Assembly (NCBI GenBank): GCA_005808475.1
Contig: SYLY01000347.1
Coordinates: 1 to 58,844 of the forward strand
Source: Acidobacteriota bacterium
GTDB taxonomy: Bacteria > Acidobacteriota > Terriglobia > Bryobacterales > Bryobacteraceae
Length of the DNA: 58,844 bases
Reading direction: 5' to 3'
A model generated the notes under the pieces. It did not search any database. It had not been told where the DNA came from and was given only the letters and a program-made list of their open reading frames with translations. Below are positions 16,654 to 26,128 of this stretch, piece after piece (the first letter of the stretch is position 1; every line of letters begins with the position of its first letter). The translations under genes were made by a program, and so were the position numbers.

Positions 16654-19600
16654 ATGCGCCTCGTTTCGTTCTTCGCTCTCTCCGCGGCAGCGTTCGCGCA
16701 GAGCCAGTTCGCCACGCTTACCGGTTCGATCCACGACGCCACCGGCGCCGTGATTCCGGCCGCCGCCGTCAAACTGTCCAACACCGCCTCCGGTGAGACA
16801 TTCGCCGCGGTCTCGAGCGACGAAGGCGGATACACGCTTCCACTCGTCAAACCGGGCCAATACGTGCTCGACGTAACGAAAGAAGGCTTCAAGCCGTACC
16901 GCCAAACGGGCCTGACGCTCGAAACCGGGGGACAGCCGCGCATCGACGTGTCTCTCGAAGTGGGATCGCAGGCCGAGCGCGTCACGGTGGAGGCGGCGGC
17001 GCCGCAGCTTCAAACCGAGACCTCCGCGGTAGGAGCGGTGGTGGACAACCGCACGATCGTCAACATGCCTCTGATCAACCGGCGCGCGGCCCAGTTGGCG
17101 CGGCTCACCGGATTCGTGGTGCAGAACGGCACGGGATCGAACTTCACCATGGCCGGCGGGCGAGGCAACAACACCAACTGGCGTATCGACGGCGCCAACG
17201 CGCAAAACGTGCTGATCGGCGATCAGGGGCTCAACTTCGATCCACCGATCGAGTCGTTGCAGGAGTTCAGCGTATCGGTCAGCAACTACTCCGCGGAGTT
17301 GGGCCGCACCGGCGGCGGAGTGGTGCAGATGACCACCAAAAGCGGCTCCAACCAGATCCACGGGTCGGCGTACGAGTACCTGCGCAACAACGCGTTCGAC
17401 GCCCGCACGTTCTTCGCCGCGACGCAGACCCCGCTGCGGTACAACCTGTTCGGCGCGAGCATCGGCGGTCCCATCCGCAAGGACAAAACGCACTACTTCT
17501 TCAACTACGAAGGGCGGCGCACCGTCTCCGGGCAGACGTTCATCCACAGCGTTCCCACCGCGGCCGAGCGGCAGGGCGATTTCTCCGCGAGCCGCGCGAT
17601 CGTCCGCGACCCCGAGGCGGCGGGCCGGACTCCCTTCCCCGGCAACCGCATCCCGGCGGCGAGGCTCGATCCGATCGGGTCCAAGTTCGCGAGCTTCTAC
17701 CCGGATCCGAATGTGGCCGGCCGCGGCTCGGGAGACGGGAACTTCCAGGCCAACGGGAGAAACACCGATCCGCCCAACACCTACATCGGCCGCGTGGACC
17801 ACATCTTCGGCGAGAAGGACCGCATGTATGCGCGCGTGCTCGCCAGCCACGGGGGGCAGACCGATCAGCCGGTGTGGCCCATCGCCGCCGCCGACCCCGT
17901 GCATCGCCGGCGCCAGAACTACTACGTCAACGTGGCCGGCACCTGGTTCCACAATTTCGCGCCCACGGTGATCAACGAGTTCCGCGGCAATTTCGACCGC
18001 CGCAAGTTCGTCAACCTGAACAGCGGCGCCTACTCGAACCTGAACCAGCAAATCGGCCTGAAAGGCGTGAATCCGGCGTTCGGACCGCGCGTCACCGCCA
18101 CAGGCGGATACACGACGATCGGCGAGGGGTCGAACCACGAACGGATCCAGTTCCCCATCCACGGGATCAATCTGGTGAACCACGTGCTGTGGGTGAAGGG
18201 CAACCACAACGTGAAGACGGGCATCGACTATCGATATTCGCGGAACGACGATCTGAACCGGAACACATCGGGCGGCGTCTTCAGCTTCAACGATGTCGCG
18301 ACCGGGCACTCGACCGCGTCGATGCTGCTCGGTTGGGTCCAGACCGCCAACATCAACGAGGTCTTCCCGATCCGTAGCCGGATGGACGCGATCGGCATCT
18401 TCGTGCAAGACGATTGGAAGGTCACCCAGCGGCTGACGGTCAATCTCGGCCTACGATGGGACACCGACGTACCGCGGCGGGAAGCGTTCGACAACCGGCA
18501 GAATTCGTTCGATCCCATCGCCATCAATCCGGTGTCGGGAACGCCCGGCTCGCTGACGTTCTCCGGCCGCAACGGAGTCTCCAGGTACGCGCACAACTTC
18601 GATTGGAACAACTACGCGCCGCGGCTCGGATTCGCGTGGCGCGCCGGCGACAAGTGGGTGATCCGCGGAGGCTCGGCGCTGCTCTACATGGGCCAATACG
18701 ATCAGGCGGTGCCCACCAACGCGATCACCGGCTTCAGTTGGCGCGGCAACTTCACTTCACCCGACAACGGCCTGACGCCGGCGTTCCGGTTGCGCGACGG
18801 CATGCCGGCGGCCGTGATTCCCACCAACGCCGACCTGACCGCGGGGTTCGGCGCCGTCCGCGTGGGCCAGGCCCCGGTGAACTCGATCGAGTACTTCGAT
18901 CCCAAGGGGCGCGCCACGCCGTACCTGATGAACTTCAACTTCAACATCCAGCGCCAGCTACCGTGGCAGATGCTGGTGGAACTCGGCTATCTTTCCACGC
19001 TGGGACACAAGCTGGCGATTCCCGCCGCGCTGACGCTGAACCAGGTGCGGCCGGAATTGATGGGTCCGGGTAACGCGCAGGCGCGCAGACCGTTCCCGCA
19101 GTTCACCGACGTGACGCAGATCGCGGCTCCGTTGGGCAATTCCAACTACCACGGCATGAACATCAAGGTGGACAAACGCTACTCGTCGGGTCTGCACTTC
19201 CAAACCAACTACACGTGGGCCAAGGGCATCGACGACGCCGAGTCGCGCGGCGAAATCGGCGGTGGCGCGGGCAACGCCTACATGAACGTGTACAACCGGC
19301 GGCTGGATCGCGGTTTGAGCGGTAACAGCATCGCGCATCGATCGATCACAAGCGTGGTGTACGAACTGCCGTTCGGGAAGGGACGCCGTTGGGCTTCGAC
19401 AGGACCCGCGCATTGGCTGGCCGGCGGATGGACGATCGGCTACATCGCCGAATTCCGGAGCGGAGCGCCGTGGGGAGTGGCGGAGAACGTGAACCGCACC
19501 AATGCGTTCTCGCCCCAGAACCGGCCGAACGTGGTGGGCGATCCGAAGCTGCCCGGCGGCAGGTCGCGCAACGACTTCACCACGCGATGGTTCGACGCGG

Positions 19601-19881
19601 CGGCGTTCGCCGAACCGGCCCAGTTCACCTTTGGCAACTCGGGCCGCATCTCGGGCTTCGGTCCCGGATCGGTGGCGATGGACTTGTCGATCCTGAAGGA
19701 CATGACCTTCCTCGAGCGCTACAATTTACAGTTCCGCACCGAGATGCTGAACTTCCCCAACATGCCGAGCTTCGGCCTTCCGAACCTCAGCCGCGGCGCC
19801 GGGACGTTCGGACGGATCACGTCGCTGGTGGATGGCAATCAGGCGCGCATCATTCAGTTCGGCCTGCACTTCAAGTTCTGA
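16654..19881 (+). CDS. Oar-like TonB-dependent receptor with carboxypeptidase-regulatory domain
   Basis: 1075-residue outer-membrane receptor. A signal peptide (RLVSFFALSAAAFAQ) is followed by a CarboxypepD_reg domain at about 20-105 (LTGSIHDATGAVIPAA, GGYTLPLVKPGQYVLDV). The plug domain has MAGGRGNNTNWRIDGANAQ, SLQEFSVSVSNYSAELGRTG and GGVVQMTTKSGSNQIHGSAY, followed by the family-typical FFAATQ and GASIGGPIRKDKTHYFFNYEG. The long barrel ends RIIQFGLHFKF, with the terminal aromatic residue needed for BAM insertion. It is clearly homologous to the receptor at 7354 but longer and more typical of the large acidobacterial family. It stands alone with its own promoter. Its stop is 1 nt from the convergent DUF3501 gene. 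Substrate unknown. Confidence 0.92.
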   Translation: MRLVSFFALSAAAFAQSQFATLTGSIHDATGAVIPAAAVKLSNTASGETFAAVSSDEGGYTLPLVKPGQYVLDVTKEGFKPYRQTGLTLETGGQPRIDVSLEVGSQAERVTVEAAAPQLQTETSAVGAVVDNRTIVNMPLINRRAAQLARLTGFVVQNGTGSNFTMAGGRGNNTNWRIDGANAQNVLIGDQGLNFDPPIESLQEFSVSVSNYSAELGRTGGGVVQMTTKSGSNQIHGSAYEYLRNNAFDARTFFAATQTPLRYNLFGASIGGPIRKDKTHYFFNYEGRRTVSGQTFIHSVPTAAERQGDFSASRAIVRDPEAAGRTPFPGNRIPAARLDPIGSKFASFYPDPNVAGRGSGDGNFQANGRNTDPPNTYIGRVDHIFGEKDRMYARVLASHGGQTDQPVWPIAAADPVHRRRQNYYVNVAGTWFHNFAPTVINEFRGNFDRRKFVNLNSGAYSNLNQQIGLKGVNPAFGPRVTATGGYTTIGEGSNHERIQFPIHGINLVNHVLWVKGNHNVKTGIDYRYSRNDDLNRNTSGGVFSFNDVATGHSTASMLLGWVQTANINEVFPIRSRMDAIGIFVQDDWKVTQRLTVNLGLRWDTDVPRREAFDNRQNSFDPIAINPVSGTPGSLTFSGRNGVSRYAHNFDWNNYAPRLGFAWRAGDKWVIRGGSALLYMGQYDQAVPTNAITGFSWRGNFTSPDNGLTPAFRLRDGMPAAVIPTNADLTAGFGAVRVGQAPVNSIEYFDPKGRATPYLMNFNFNIQRQLPWQMLVELGYLSTLGHKLAIPAALTLNQVRPELMGPGNAQARRPFPQFTDVTQIAAPLGNSNYHGMNIKVDKRYSSGLHFQTNYTWAKGIDDAESRGEIGGGAGNAYMNVYNRRLDRGLSGNSIAHRSITSVVYELPFGKGRRWASTGPAHWLAGGWTIGYIAEFRSGAPWGVAENVNRTNAFSPQNRPNVVGDPKLPGGRSRNDFTTRWFDAAAFAEPAQFTFGNSGRISGFGPGSVAMDLSILKDMTFLERYNLQFRTEMLNFPNMPSFGLPNLSRGAGTFGRITSLVDGNQARIIQFGLHFKF

Positions 19882-19882
19882 G

Positions 19883-20449
19883 TCAGGCCAGATCGAGCCG
19901 CAACTCCGCCGCCCGCGCCTCGTCCAGCGAGACGGACACGGTGTACTTCGGGTGATCGGCGAACAGGCGGGCGCCGGGACCGAACGCGGCGGCGGAGGCG
20001 CCCAGCGGAAACTTCACGTACTGCACGGAACTGATCCGGTCGGTGGAGATCTGGCGCGTGTCGAAGCGGCCACGCACCGGCTCGTGGCCCGGCGTCCGCA
20101 TCCAGACGTGATTCTCGAGTCCGAGCAGTTCGCGGAGCCACACGCCCCGCAACTCGGGCGTCTCGTACTCGATCAACAGGCACGCCGACAGTTCGGCCGG
20201 CCCGGGGATCAGTTCGTTGTAGGATTCCAGTTCGTGCCGGATGTCGTGCTCGCGCACGATGCGCTCGATGCGCATCATCTCCTGCACCTGGTAACGGACC
20301 GTGTCGCGATTCTCGAACAGAAACGTCAGGTGATCGCCAACGCGGACGCGGCGGCGGTCCTTCAGAGCCATCATGGCCTCGCGATAAGCGGGCCGCTCGA
20401 GTTCATACTCGGCGATGTTCGAAATCTCGGAATAGTTTACGGGAAGCAT
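19883..20449 (-). CDS. DUF3501 family protein
   Basis: 188-residue soluble protein starting MLPVNYSEISNIAEYELERPAYR and containing the conserved RVRVGDHLTFLFENRDTVRYQVQEMMRIERI-like core (shown here by its parts RRVRVGDHLTF and QVQEMMRIERI), ELIPGPAELSACLLIEY and SSVQYVKFPLG. This is the pattern of DUF3501, usually found directly after a rubrerythrin and a GlpC-like Fe-S protein, as here. A role as partner in peroxide or oxygen defence is inferred from that association. The ATG at 20449 is 2 nt after the stop of the Fe-S gene; a longer frame to 21178 is only the antisense-frame continuation through that gene. Confidence 0.88.
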   Translation of the reverse strand: MLPVNYSEISNIAEYELERPAYREAMMALKDRRRVRVGDHLTFLFENRDTVRYQVQEMMRIERIVREHDIRHELESYNELIPGPAELSACLLIEYETPELRGVWLRELLGLENHVWMRTPGHEPVRGRFDTRQISTDRISSVQYVKFPLGASAAAFGPGARLFADHPKYTVSVSLDEARAAELRLDLA

Positions 20450-20451
20450 GT

Positions 20452-21789
20452 TCAGGACTCTTTCGGGGGTTCGACGGGGGTGGGAAAGCCATCGGCGCGA
20501 TAGGCCCGCGCCAGAATCCGCATTGGATGTTCGGGGCGCGTGCCGAGCGCCTGATCGAACTGGATCGCCGCGAGCGGGCAGTCGGTGGCCATCGTCTCCG
20601 CGCCGACGTCCTTCATTTCGTCGAAGGCCTTCTTGCCGGCAAGCATCGAAAGCGGGAAGAACTCCTTCTTCATCGCCCAGGTGCCGTCGTGGCCGGAGCA
20701 TTGCTCCACCATGCGGATTCGCGTTCCGGGGATCAGCCTCATCAGGTCGCGCGAACGGAAGCCGATGTTCTGCGCCTTGAGGTGGCAGGGTATGTGGTAG
20801 GCGATCGAGCCGGGCGTCGACTTGAAGTCGCGGGAAAATTCGCCTTGCAGCTTGCGAGCCCACAGGAACTCGCCCACGTCCATCGTCGCGGCGGCGACGG
20901 CCTTCGCTTCCGGCGTGCCGAGAAGCTCGCCGTACTCCTTGCGCAGCATGTACGAACACGTCGGGTTGATCGCGACGACCTTGCGTCCATCGGCCACGTA
21001 CGGAAACAACGACTCGACGTTGGCGGCCGCTAGCGATTTCGCGCGATCGATATCGCCCGCTTCCACGGCCGGCATCCCGCAGCAATTCTGATGCGGACAT
21101 CCGAGCGAGATCCCGTTCCGCGAGTAGACGTCGACAACGGCCTTGCCCACATCCGGATTGTTGTGGTTGACGAAGCAAGTATGGAAGAGCACCGCCTTAC
21201 GCGGGTCGCCGGCGGGCTGGCCCTGCTGCACCATCCAGCTTTCGAACGATTCGGCGTGGAAGTCCGGCAGCAACTTGTCCCGGTGCACGCCCAGCGCCAG
21301 TTCCATGCCCCAACGAAGCGGTGGCTGCCGGTTCGCCCAGTTCGCGATGCCCGCCGTCATGCCGGCGATCTCACCCACCTCGTCCGGACGCGTCAGCATC
21401 GCGGTGCGCAGTTGGGACCGGAGGCCGCCCGGATCTTCCTTCTTGCGGACCGCGTTGGCGCGGATCAGCAGGCGGGGAAAATCGAGCTGGAAGGAGTGCT
21501 TGTCGTCCGGCGTGTACGGGCACTTCACGTAGCACAGCTTGCACTGATAGCAGAGATCGGTGACTTCGTTCGCGTTCGTGGCGGTCAGCTTCCGCACGTC
21601 GCCGTCGTTGGCATCCACGGCGTTGAACAACGCGGGAAACGAAGGGCACAGATTGAAGCACAGGCGGCAACCGTGACAGATCTCGAAAACGCGTTCGATC
21701 TCGCCGTCGAGCGCCCTGCGGTCCCAGTAGACGGGATTGTTGGGATCGTAGGTGAGCCCGGGTGTCGGTTCGCCCTTGATGATTGCCAT
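20452..21789 (-). CDS. GlpC-like iron-sulfur oxidoreductase (heterodisulfide-reductase-related)
   Basis: 445-residue protein with two ferredoxin-like clusters near the N-terminus ([12 protein letters not shown] and [12 protein letters not shown]) and two CCG-type domains (one with [11 protein letters not shown] then [10 protein letters not shown], the second with [10 protein letters not shown] and CSGHDG). This is the architecture of GlpC and HdrB/D-like electron carriers. In the rubrerythrin-associated subgroup it is thought to pass electrons to rubrerythrin for peroxide reduction. The start [11 protein letters not shown] at 21789 is chosen from the family N-terminus; the frame continues upstream without similarity. 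It follows rubrerythrin by 44 nt and precedes DUF3501 by 2 nt. Confidence 0.92.
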   Translation of the reverse strand: MAIIKGEPTPGLTYDPNNPVYWDRRALDGEIERVFEICHGCRLCFNLCPSFPALFNAVDANDGDVRKLTATNANEVTDLCYQCKLCYVKCPYTPDDKHSFQLDFPRLLIRANAVRKKEDPGGLRSQLRTAMLTRPDEVGEIAGMTAGIANWANRQPPLRWGMELALGVHRDKLLPDFHAESFESWMVQQGQPAGDPRKAVLFHTCFVNHNNPDVGKAVVDVYSRNGISLGCPHQNCCGMPAVEAGDIDRAKSLAAANVESLFPYVADGRKVVAINPTCSYMLRKEYGELLGTPEAKAVAAATMDVGEFLWARKLQGEFSRDFKSTPGSIAYHIPCHLKAQNIGFRSRDLMRLIPGTRIRMVEQCSGHDGTWAMKKEFFPLSMLAGKKAFDEMKDVGAETMATDCPLAAIQFDQALGTRPEHPMRILARAYRADGFPTPVEPPKES

Positions 21790-21833
21790 TCGTGTGAAGC
21801 GTGGAGGGGCGGCGCGGGCCGCCCCCCGCGACA

Positions 21834-22253
<420 letters not shown>

Positions 22254-22275
22254 GGATTCTCCTTGGCTGGGATAA

Positions 22276-22716
22276 CTATTGGGACGAGGCGCAACGGGCG
22301 CACAGCCCGAGCACCTCCACGTTGAAACGTTCGACCCGGAAACGCGTGGGCAGCCGGCCCTTCACGCGCACCGGCTCGATGGAATCCGCCGGGAGGTCGG
22401 TCACCGACTTGCAGCGCAGGCAAACCAAGTGGTGATGATCGCTCAGATTCGCGTCGAGCCGGACCGATTCGTGCAAGGGCGTGACTTGGCGCAACAACCC
22501 CGCCTCCTCGAAGGCGCGGATGTTCTTGTAAACCGTGGCGAGCGAGATCGAGGGGATCTTCTCCCGCACGGTTTCATACACCGCTTCCGGAGTCGGATGA
22601 TCGTGGGAGCGGGCCAGCGCCTCGTAAATCACCGCGCGCTGATGCGTGACGGCGAGGCCTCGCTCCACGCACTCGCGCCGGAAAGTCTCCATCCGGCGCG
22701 CGAGCGTTTCCTGCAT
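22276..22716 (-). CDS. Fur family regulator, PerR-like
   Basis: 146-residue Fur-family repressor. The winged helix covers about residues 15-80 (LAVTHQRAVIYEAL, PSISLATVYKNIRAFEEAGLL). The C-terminal dimerisation domain has DHHHLVCLRCKSVTDLP and a second Cys pair, LCARC, forming a structural zinc site. His in SHDHPT, the HHH cluster and Asp in VTDLP are in positions used by PerR for its regulatory metal. With rubrerythrin directly downstream, PerR (peroxide sensing) is favoured over iron-sensing Fur. The palindrome at 22732-22748 lies 16 nt before the ATG, so autoregulation is likely. Confidence 0.9.
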   Translation of the reverse strand: MQETLARRMETFRRECVERGLAVTHQRAVIYEALARSHDHPTPEAVYETVREKIPSISLATVYKNIRAFEEAGLLRQVTPLHESVRLDANLSDHHHLVCLRCKSVTDLPADSIEPVRVKGRLPTRFRVERFNVEVLGLCARCASSQ

Positions 22717-22731
22717 GACAATTCCTATTAA

Positions 22732-22748
22732 ACGATAATTATTATCGT
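22732..22748. promoter_or_regulatory. Perfect 17-bp Fur/PerR box
   Basis: ACGATAATTATTATCGT is a perfect palindrome with 8-bp arms about a central T, in the 7-1-7 form of Fur and PerR boxes (GATAATnATTATC). It stands in a small AT-rich island of GC-rich DNA, 16 nt before the PerR start, and would cover the promoter of the PerR-rubrerythrin-Fe-S-DUF3501 operon. It also lies 4 nt after the stop of the DUF169 gene. Confidence 0.85.
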
Positions 22749-22752
22749 CCCG

Positions 22753-23454
22753 TCAAGCGAGAATGGGAAATTGCGCCCGCTTCCCGCAATAGTGTTCCTC
22801 CATGACGCGATTCGCCTCGAGGATGGCGCCGAGTTGCTCGACGACCGCGTTCCACTTGGCGCCGGGGACGAAGTAGTAGAGCTCGCCGTCGGGCAGTCCG
22901 GTGAAGGTGCGGTTGCCCTTGCAGCCGAACGACAGCGCCGCTTGTCCGCTCTGTTCCACCATGGGGACCGCCGCGCATCCGGGCCGTCCCAGGATGCTTG
23001 CCGCCATTCCGGCCACGCCCGCGCGAACCGCCGCCTCGTACAGCATCATGCCGGCCGTGGGATGCACCGCCGCGATCACCACGTCGGGCGCGAACGTCAC
23101 GCTATCCACCGGGCCGAACGCGATCGACCGGTTGGGTCCCTTGTGCACGGGAATCTCCGGCACTTCCTTCATCTCGATATAGCCGCTCGACACCATGAAG
23201 CCCACGGCGTCCATCAACTCGCCGGCTCGCGATTCGGGCAGACTTACGCCGTGCGTGTGCGATCCGACCGCGCAGTTGTAATGATGGGAGGGCGAGGTGT
23301 GGAAGGTCTTGCCGTTCATCGCCTGCCGCCAGAAAGTGCAGCCGGCCGGGACCTCCGGACCGTCCCAGGCGGCGACGCCGTCCGGCGCCTGTTCGAGAAA
23401 CGCGATCGCGATGGGTGGGGATGAAAGTCCGAGGAGAGTTTGCACGTCGGGCAT
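22753..23454 (-). CDS. DUF169 family protein
   Basis: 233-residue soluble protein of DUF169. Typical parts are PPIAIAFLEQAPDGV at the N-terminus, AGCTFWRQAMNGKTFHT, HYNCAVGSHTHGV, VHKGPNRSIAFGP, MMLYEAAVRA and CAAVPMVEQSGQAALSFGCKGNRTFTGL. Several conserved Cys suggest metal or cluster binding, which I cannot verify. The biochemical role of DUF169 is not established. The start (ATG 23454) is only 19 bp from the divergent sugar-kinase start. The gene ends 4 nt before the PerR box and points into the peroxide operon, so read-through into it is possible. Confidence 0.88.
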   Translation of the reverse strand: MPDVQTLLGLSSPPIAIAFLEQAPDGVAAWDGPEVPAGCTFWRQAMNGKTFHTSPSHHYNCAVGSHTHGVSLPESRAGELMDAVGFMVSSGYIEMKEVPEIPVHKGPNRSIAFGPVDSVTFAPDVVIAAVHPTAGMMLYEAAVRAGVAGMAASILGRPGCAAVPMVEQSGQAALSFGCKGNRTFTGLPDGELYYFVPGAKWNAVVEQLGAILEANRVMEEHYCGKRAQFPILA

Positions 23455-23473
23455 AAGCGACTATTCTAGAGGA

Positions 23474-24397
23474 TTGCCCCCTATCGAAATCCTCGCCGAC
23501 GATCTCACCGGCGCCTGTGACACCGCGGCCGCCTTCGCCGGGCCGGGTTTGCGCGTGGTGGTGGCGCTCGGTGGTTCCCTTCCCCGAGCCGACGTGGTGG
23601 TGGTGTCCACGGCGTCGCGGAACGACAGCGAGGATGCCGCCTACGCCAAGGTCCGCGCGGCGTGCGAGCGGCTGTCGATGGCGGGGATCTTTTACAAGAA
23701 GATCGACTCCGTGCTGCGCGGTCCGGTGGCGGCCGAGGTGCGGGCGTGCATCGACGCGGGCGCCCGCACGCCGGCTATCTGCTGTCCGGCGTTTCCCGGA
23801 CAAGGCCGGGTGGTGGAAAACGGCGTCGTCCGCGCGCCGGGCCGCACCGTGGATTTGCGCGAGATGCTGGCGGACCTGGATGTCGAGATCGCGGATGCAT
23901 CGAGCCAAGCCGATCTCGACCGAATCGCGGCGGAAGCGCTGGCGCGCGACCCCGTGCCGATGCTGGTGGGATCGGCTGGACTGGCGAGAGCGGTGGCGGC
24001 GCGGCTCACGCGGGGGCGAGTGCTGCTGTTCGTAGGCTCCGATCACGAAGTGACGCGCGGCCAGCTCGACCGGCTGCGCGAGAGCGGACGCAAGGACTAC
24101 GAAGTTCGCACGGTGGACTTCCACAACCCGCCCGATCCCTCCGAGTTCGCGTCCATGATCCGCGGCGGTTTGTTCCTGTGCGGCGGGGACACCGCGGCGT
24201 GGCTGTGCGAGGCTTGGGGCGTGACGGCGATCTCGATCGAAGGCGAGGTGGAGCCGGGAATCCCGCTCGGGCGTCTGTCGGGAGGCCCCGCCGGCGGACT
24301 CGCCGTGGTGACCAAATCCGGCGGATTCGGCGGCCCCGAATCGCTCGGTTCGGTCGTGGACCTGCTGTCGCGCCAAAATCGAAAGACGGACTGTTAA
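23474..24397 (+). CDS. Four-carbon acid sugar kinase family protein (DUF1537)
   Basis: 307-residue ATP-dependent kinase-like protein. Its N-terminal domain has IEILADDLTGACDTAAAFA (the DDLTGA motif) and FYKKIDSVLRGPV (KIDSTLRG-like). CCPAFPGQGRVVENG follows. The C-terminal nucleotide-binding part has GGDTAAWL and KSGGFGGPESL. Family members phosphorylate four-carbon acid sugars such as threonate or erythronate. At 307 residues it is shorter than usual (about 400), with a compact middle. The TTG at 23474 is chosen because it directly precedes the family N-terminus; no ATG is near. A TATTCT at 23462-23467 could be a -10, leaving almost no leader. It overlaps the PdxA-family gene by 1 nt (TAATG), so the two should be made together. 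Confidence 0.83.
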   Translation: MPPIEILADDLTGACDTAAAFAGPGLRVVVALGGSLPRADVVVVSTASRNDSEDAAYAKVRAACERLSMAGIFYKKIDSVLRGPVAAEVRACIDAGARTPAICCPAFPGQGRVVENGVVRAPGRTVDLREMLADLDVEIADASSQADLDRIAAEALARDPVPMLVGSAGLARAVAARLTRGRVLLFVGSDHEVTRGQLDRLRESGRKDYEVRTVDFHNPPDPSEFASMIRGGLFLCGGDTAAWLCEAWGVTAISIEGEVEPGIPLGRLSGGPAGGLAVVTKSGGFGGPESLGSVVDLLSRQNRKTDC

Positions 24398-25347
24398 TGC
24401 TTCCACCGAGAATCGCGGTAACAATGGGCGACCCCGCCGGAGTCGGACCAGAGGTAGTGATCAAGGCGCTGGCCGATCCCGAGATCGCCGCGTTGGCCGA
24501 TTGGATCGTGGTCGGCGACCGCATCGTGGCCGATCTCGCCGAACGGATCACCGGCAAAAAGCTCACCGCCACGCTCGACGACCAGTGCAACTTCGACGAG
24601 GGCGGCTTCGAGTTCGGCAAGCTGGACGCCCGCTGCGGGGCCGCCGGACTGGACTATGTGCGGATCGCCACCGGGATGTGCCTCCGCCGCGAGACCGATG
24701 CCATGGTGACGGCCCCTCTCAACAAGGAAGCCGTCGCGCTGAACGGCATCCGGTTTTCCGGCCACACCGAGTACATCGCCGAACTGTGCGGCAACGCCGA
24801 CTCGCGCATGCTGCTGGTGAGCGACCGGCTCCGCGTGGTGCACGTCTCCACGCACATCTCGCTCCGCCAGGCGTGCAATTTGGACCGCGCGCGCATCGTC
24901 CGCACGATCGAACTCGGCAACCAGTCGATGAAGCTGCTCGGCTACCGCGAGCCGCGCATCGCCGTCTGCGGGTTGAATCCGCACGCGGGCGAACATGGCC
25001 TGTTCGGGACCGAAGACGAACAGGTGATCTCGCCGGCCATCGAGCAGGCGCGCGCGCTGGGAATCCGTTGCGACGGGCCCCATGCCGGCGACACCGTGTT
25101 CCTGGCCGCGGTGAACGGCAAGTACGATCTGGTAGTGGCGATGTACCACGACCAGGGCCACATTCCGATGAAGCTGCTCGATTTCGACCGCGGCGTCAAC
25201 GTCTCGATCGGGCTGCCGATCATCCGCACGTCGGTGGATCACGGAACGGCGTTCGATATCGCGGGCAAGAACATCGCGTCGGAGACGAGCATGAAGGCGG
25301 CGCTCTCGCTCGGTGCGCGGATGGCTCGCGGAGCGATGAGCGCCTAG
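24397..25347 (+). CDS. PdxA family dehydrogenase (probably PdxA2 type, acid sugar catabolism)
   Basis: 316-residue NAD-dependent metal-binding dehydrogenase. Motifs are VTMGDPAGVGPEV, TAPLNKEAV, FSGHTEYIAELC, HVSTHISLRQ, GLNPHAGEHGLFG, YHDQGHIPMKLL and VDHGTAFDIAG, including the metal-binding His residues. Classical PdxA makes pyridoxine; PdxA2 proteins act on 4-phospho-D-threonate or 4-phospho-D-erythronate and are encoded beside DUF1537 kinases. The 1-nt overlap with such a kinase here favours PdxA2. Its stop is 10 nt from the convergent SIS gene. Whether it also serves vitamin B6 synthesis cannot be told from the window. Confidence 0.9.
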   Translation: MLPPRIAVTMGDPAGVGPEVVIKALADPEIAALADWIVVGDRIVADLAERITGKKLTATLDDQCNFDEGGFEFGKLDARCGAAGLDYVRIATGMCLRRETDAMVTAPLNKEAVALNGIRFSGHTEYIAELCGNADSRMLLVSDRLRVVHVSTHISLRQACNLDRARIVRTIELGNQSMKLLGYREPRIAVCGLNPHAGEHGLFGTEDEQVISPAIEQARALGIRCDGPHAGDTVFLAAVNGKYDLVVAMYHDQGHIPMKLLDFDRGVNVSIGLPIIRTSVDHGTAFDIAGKNIASETSMKAALSLGARMARGAMSA

Positions 25348-25357
25348 GATCCGCCCG

Positions 25358-26128
25358 CTATTCGAACAGGTGCGCCAGGCTGCGGCGGTAGGCCTCGTAA
25401 AATCGCTCCAACTGCAGATCCGCTCCGATGTTTCCGATGAACTGATGGCTGGGTAGCAGGACCGGCGTGACGCCGCGCGCCAGCAGCCGCTCGGCCGTTT
25501 CACAGCGAAGCATGTTGACGATGGCCGCGCCGGTGACGGTCGATACCGGGCCGGTCCGCCACTCCAGCCCGTCGAGTTCGAGCACGCAGTCGCCCGGCGG
25601 ACACTGGTTGTCGATGACGACGCTCGCGTGATCGATCAGTTTGGTTCCCGACGAATGCGCGGCGGGCGAATTCTCGCAGTGCCGCCGCGACACGATGGCG
25701 ATCACCGGCATGCCACGCCGCCTTGCGCCGGCCGCCATCTCCACGATCACCGGCCGGATGCCGCTCGTCGAGATCACGATGAACGCATCGTGAGGGCCGA
25801 ACTTGAAGCCGCGCAGGATCTCCTCGGCGTAGCCCTCGTATTTCTCGAGATACAGCGGCGGCCGCAGTCCGTTGGCGCCGACGATGCTCGCGTGATTGGA
25901 CAGCGCCAGTTCCACCAACGCGAAGAAGCCGGCGAAACAGCCCTGGCGCGGCGTCATCTCCTCGCACATCATTCGCGAGTGGCCGTTGCCGAAGAGAAAC
26001 ACGAGTCCGCCCGCGCCGATCGAGTTCGCGCAGATCTCCGCCGCGGCCTCGATGTTGCCGAGTTCCCGCTCGCGTACCTGCCCCAGCAGCGCCATGGCGC
26101 GGTCGAAGTATTCCGCCGCCGCGCCCAT
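25358..26128 (-). CDS. SIS domain protein, UPF0309-like
   Basis: 256-residue cytoplasmic protein with one sugar-isomerase (SIS) domain: GGLVFLFGNGHSRMMCEEM (phosphosugar-binding loop), FIVISTSGIRPVIVEMAAG and ARRRGMPVIAIVS. The C-terminal part has DGLEWRTGPVSTVTGAAIVNML, as in UPF0309 proteins. SIS proteins bind phosphosugars as isomerases or regulators; the substrate here is unknown. The ATG overlaps the stop of the upstream beta-propeller gene (TGATG). Its position facing the acid-sugar genes suggests a sugar role but it is on the opposite strand. Confidence 0.88.
   Translation of the reverse strand: MGAAAEYFDRAMALLGQVRERELGNIEAAAEICANSIGAGGLVFLFGNGHSRMMCEEMTPRQGCFAGFFALVELALSNHASIVGANGLRPPLYLEKYEGYAEEILRGFKFGPHDAFIVISTSGIRPVIVEMAAGARRRGMPVIAIVSRRHCENSPAAHSSGTKLIDHASVVIDNQCPPGDCVLELDGLEWRTGPVSTVTGAAIVNMLRCETAERLLARGVTPVLLPSHQFIGNIGADLQLERFYEAYRRSLAHLFE

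Noticed and set aside
16531..18408. A 625-residue open frame on the minus strand
   Set aside because: Antisense to the second TonB receptor, Arg/Asp/His-rich with no recognisable domain; a codon-bias shadow.
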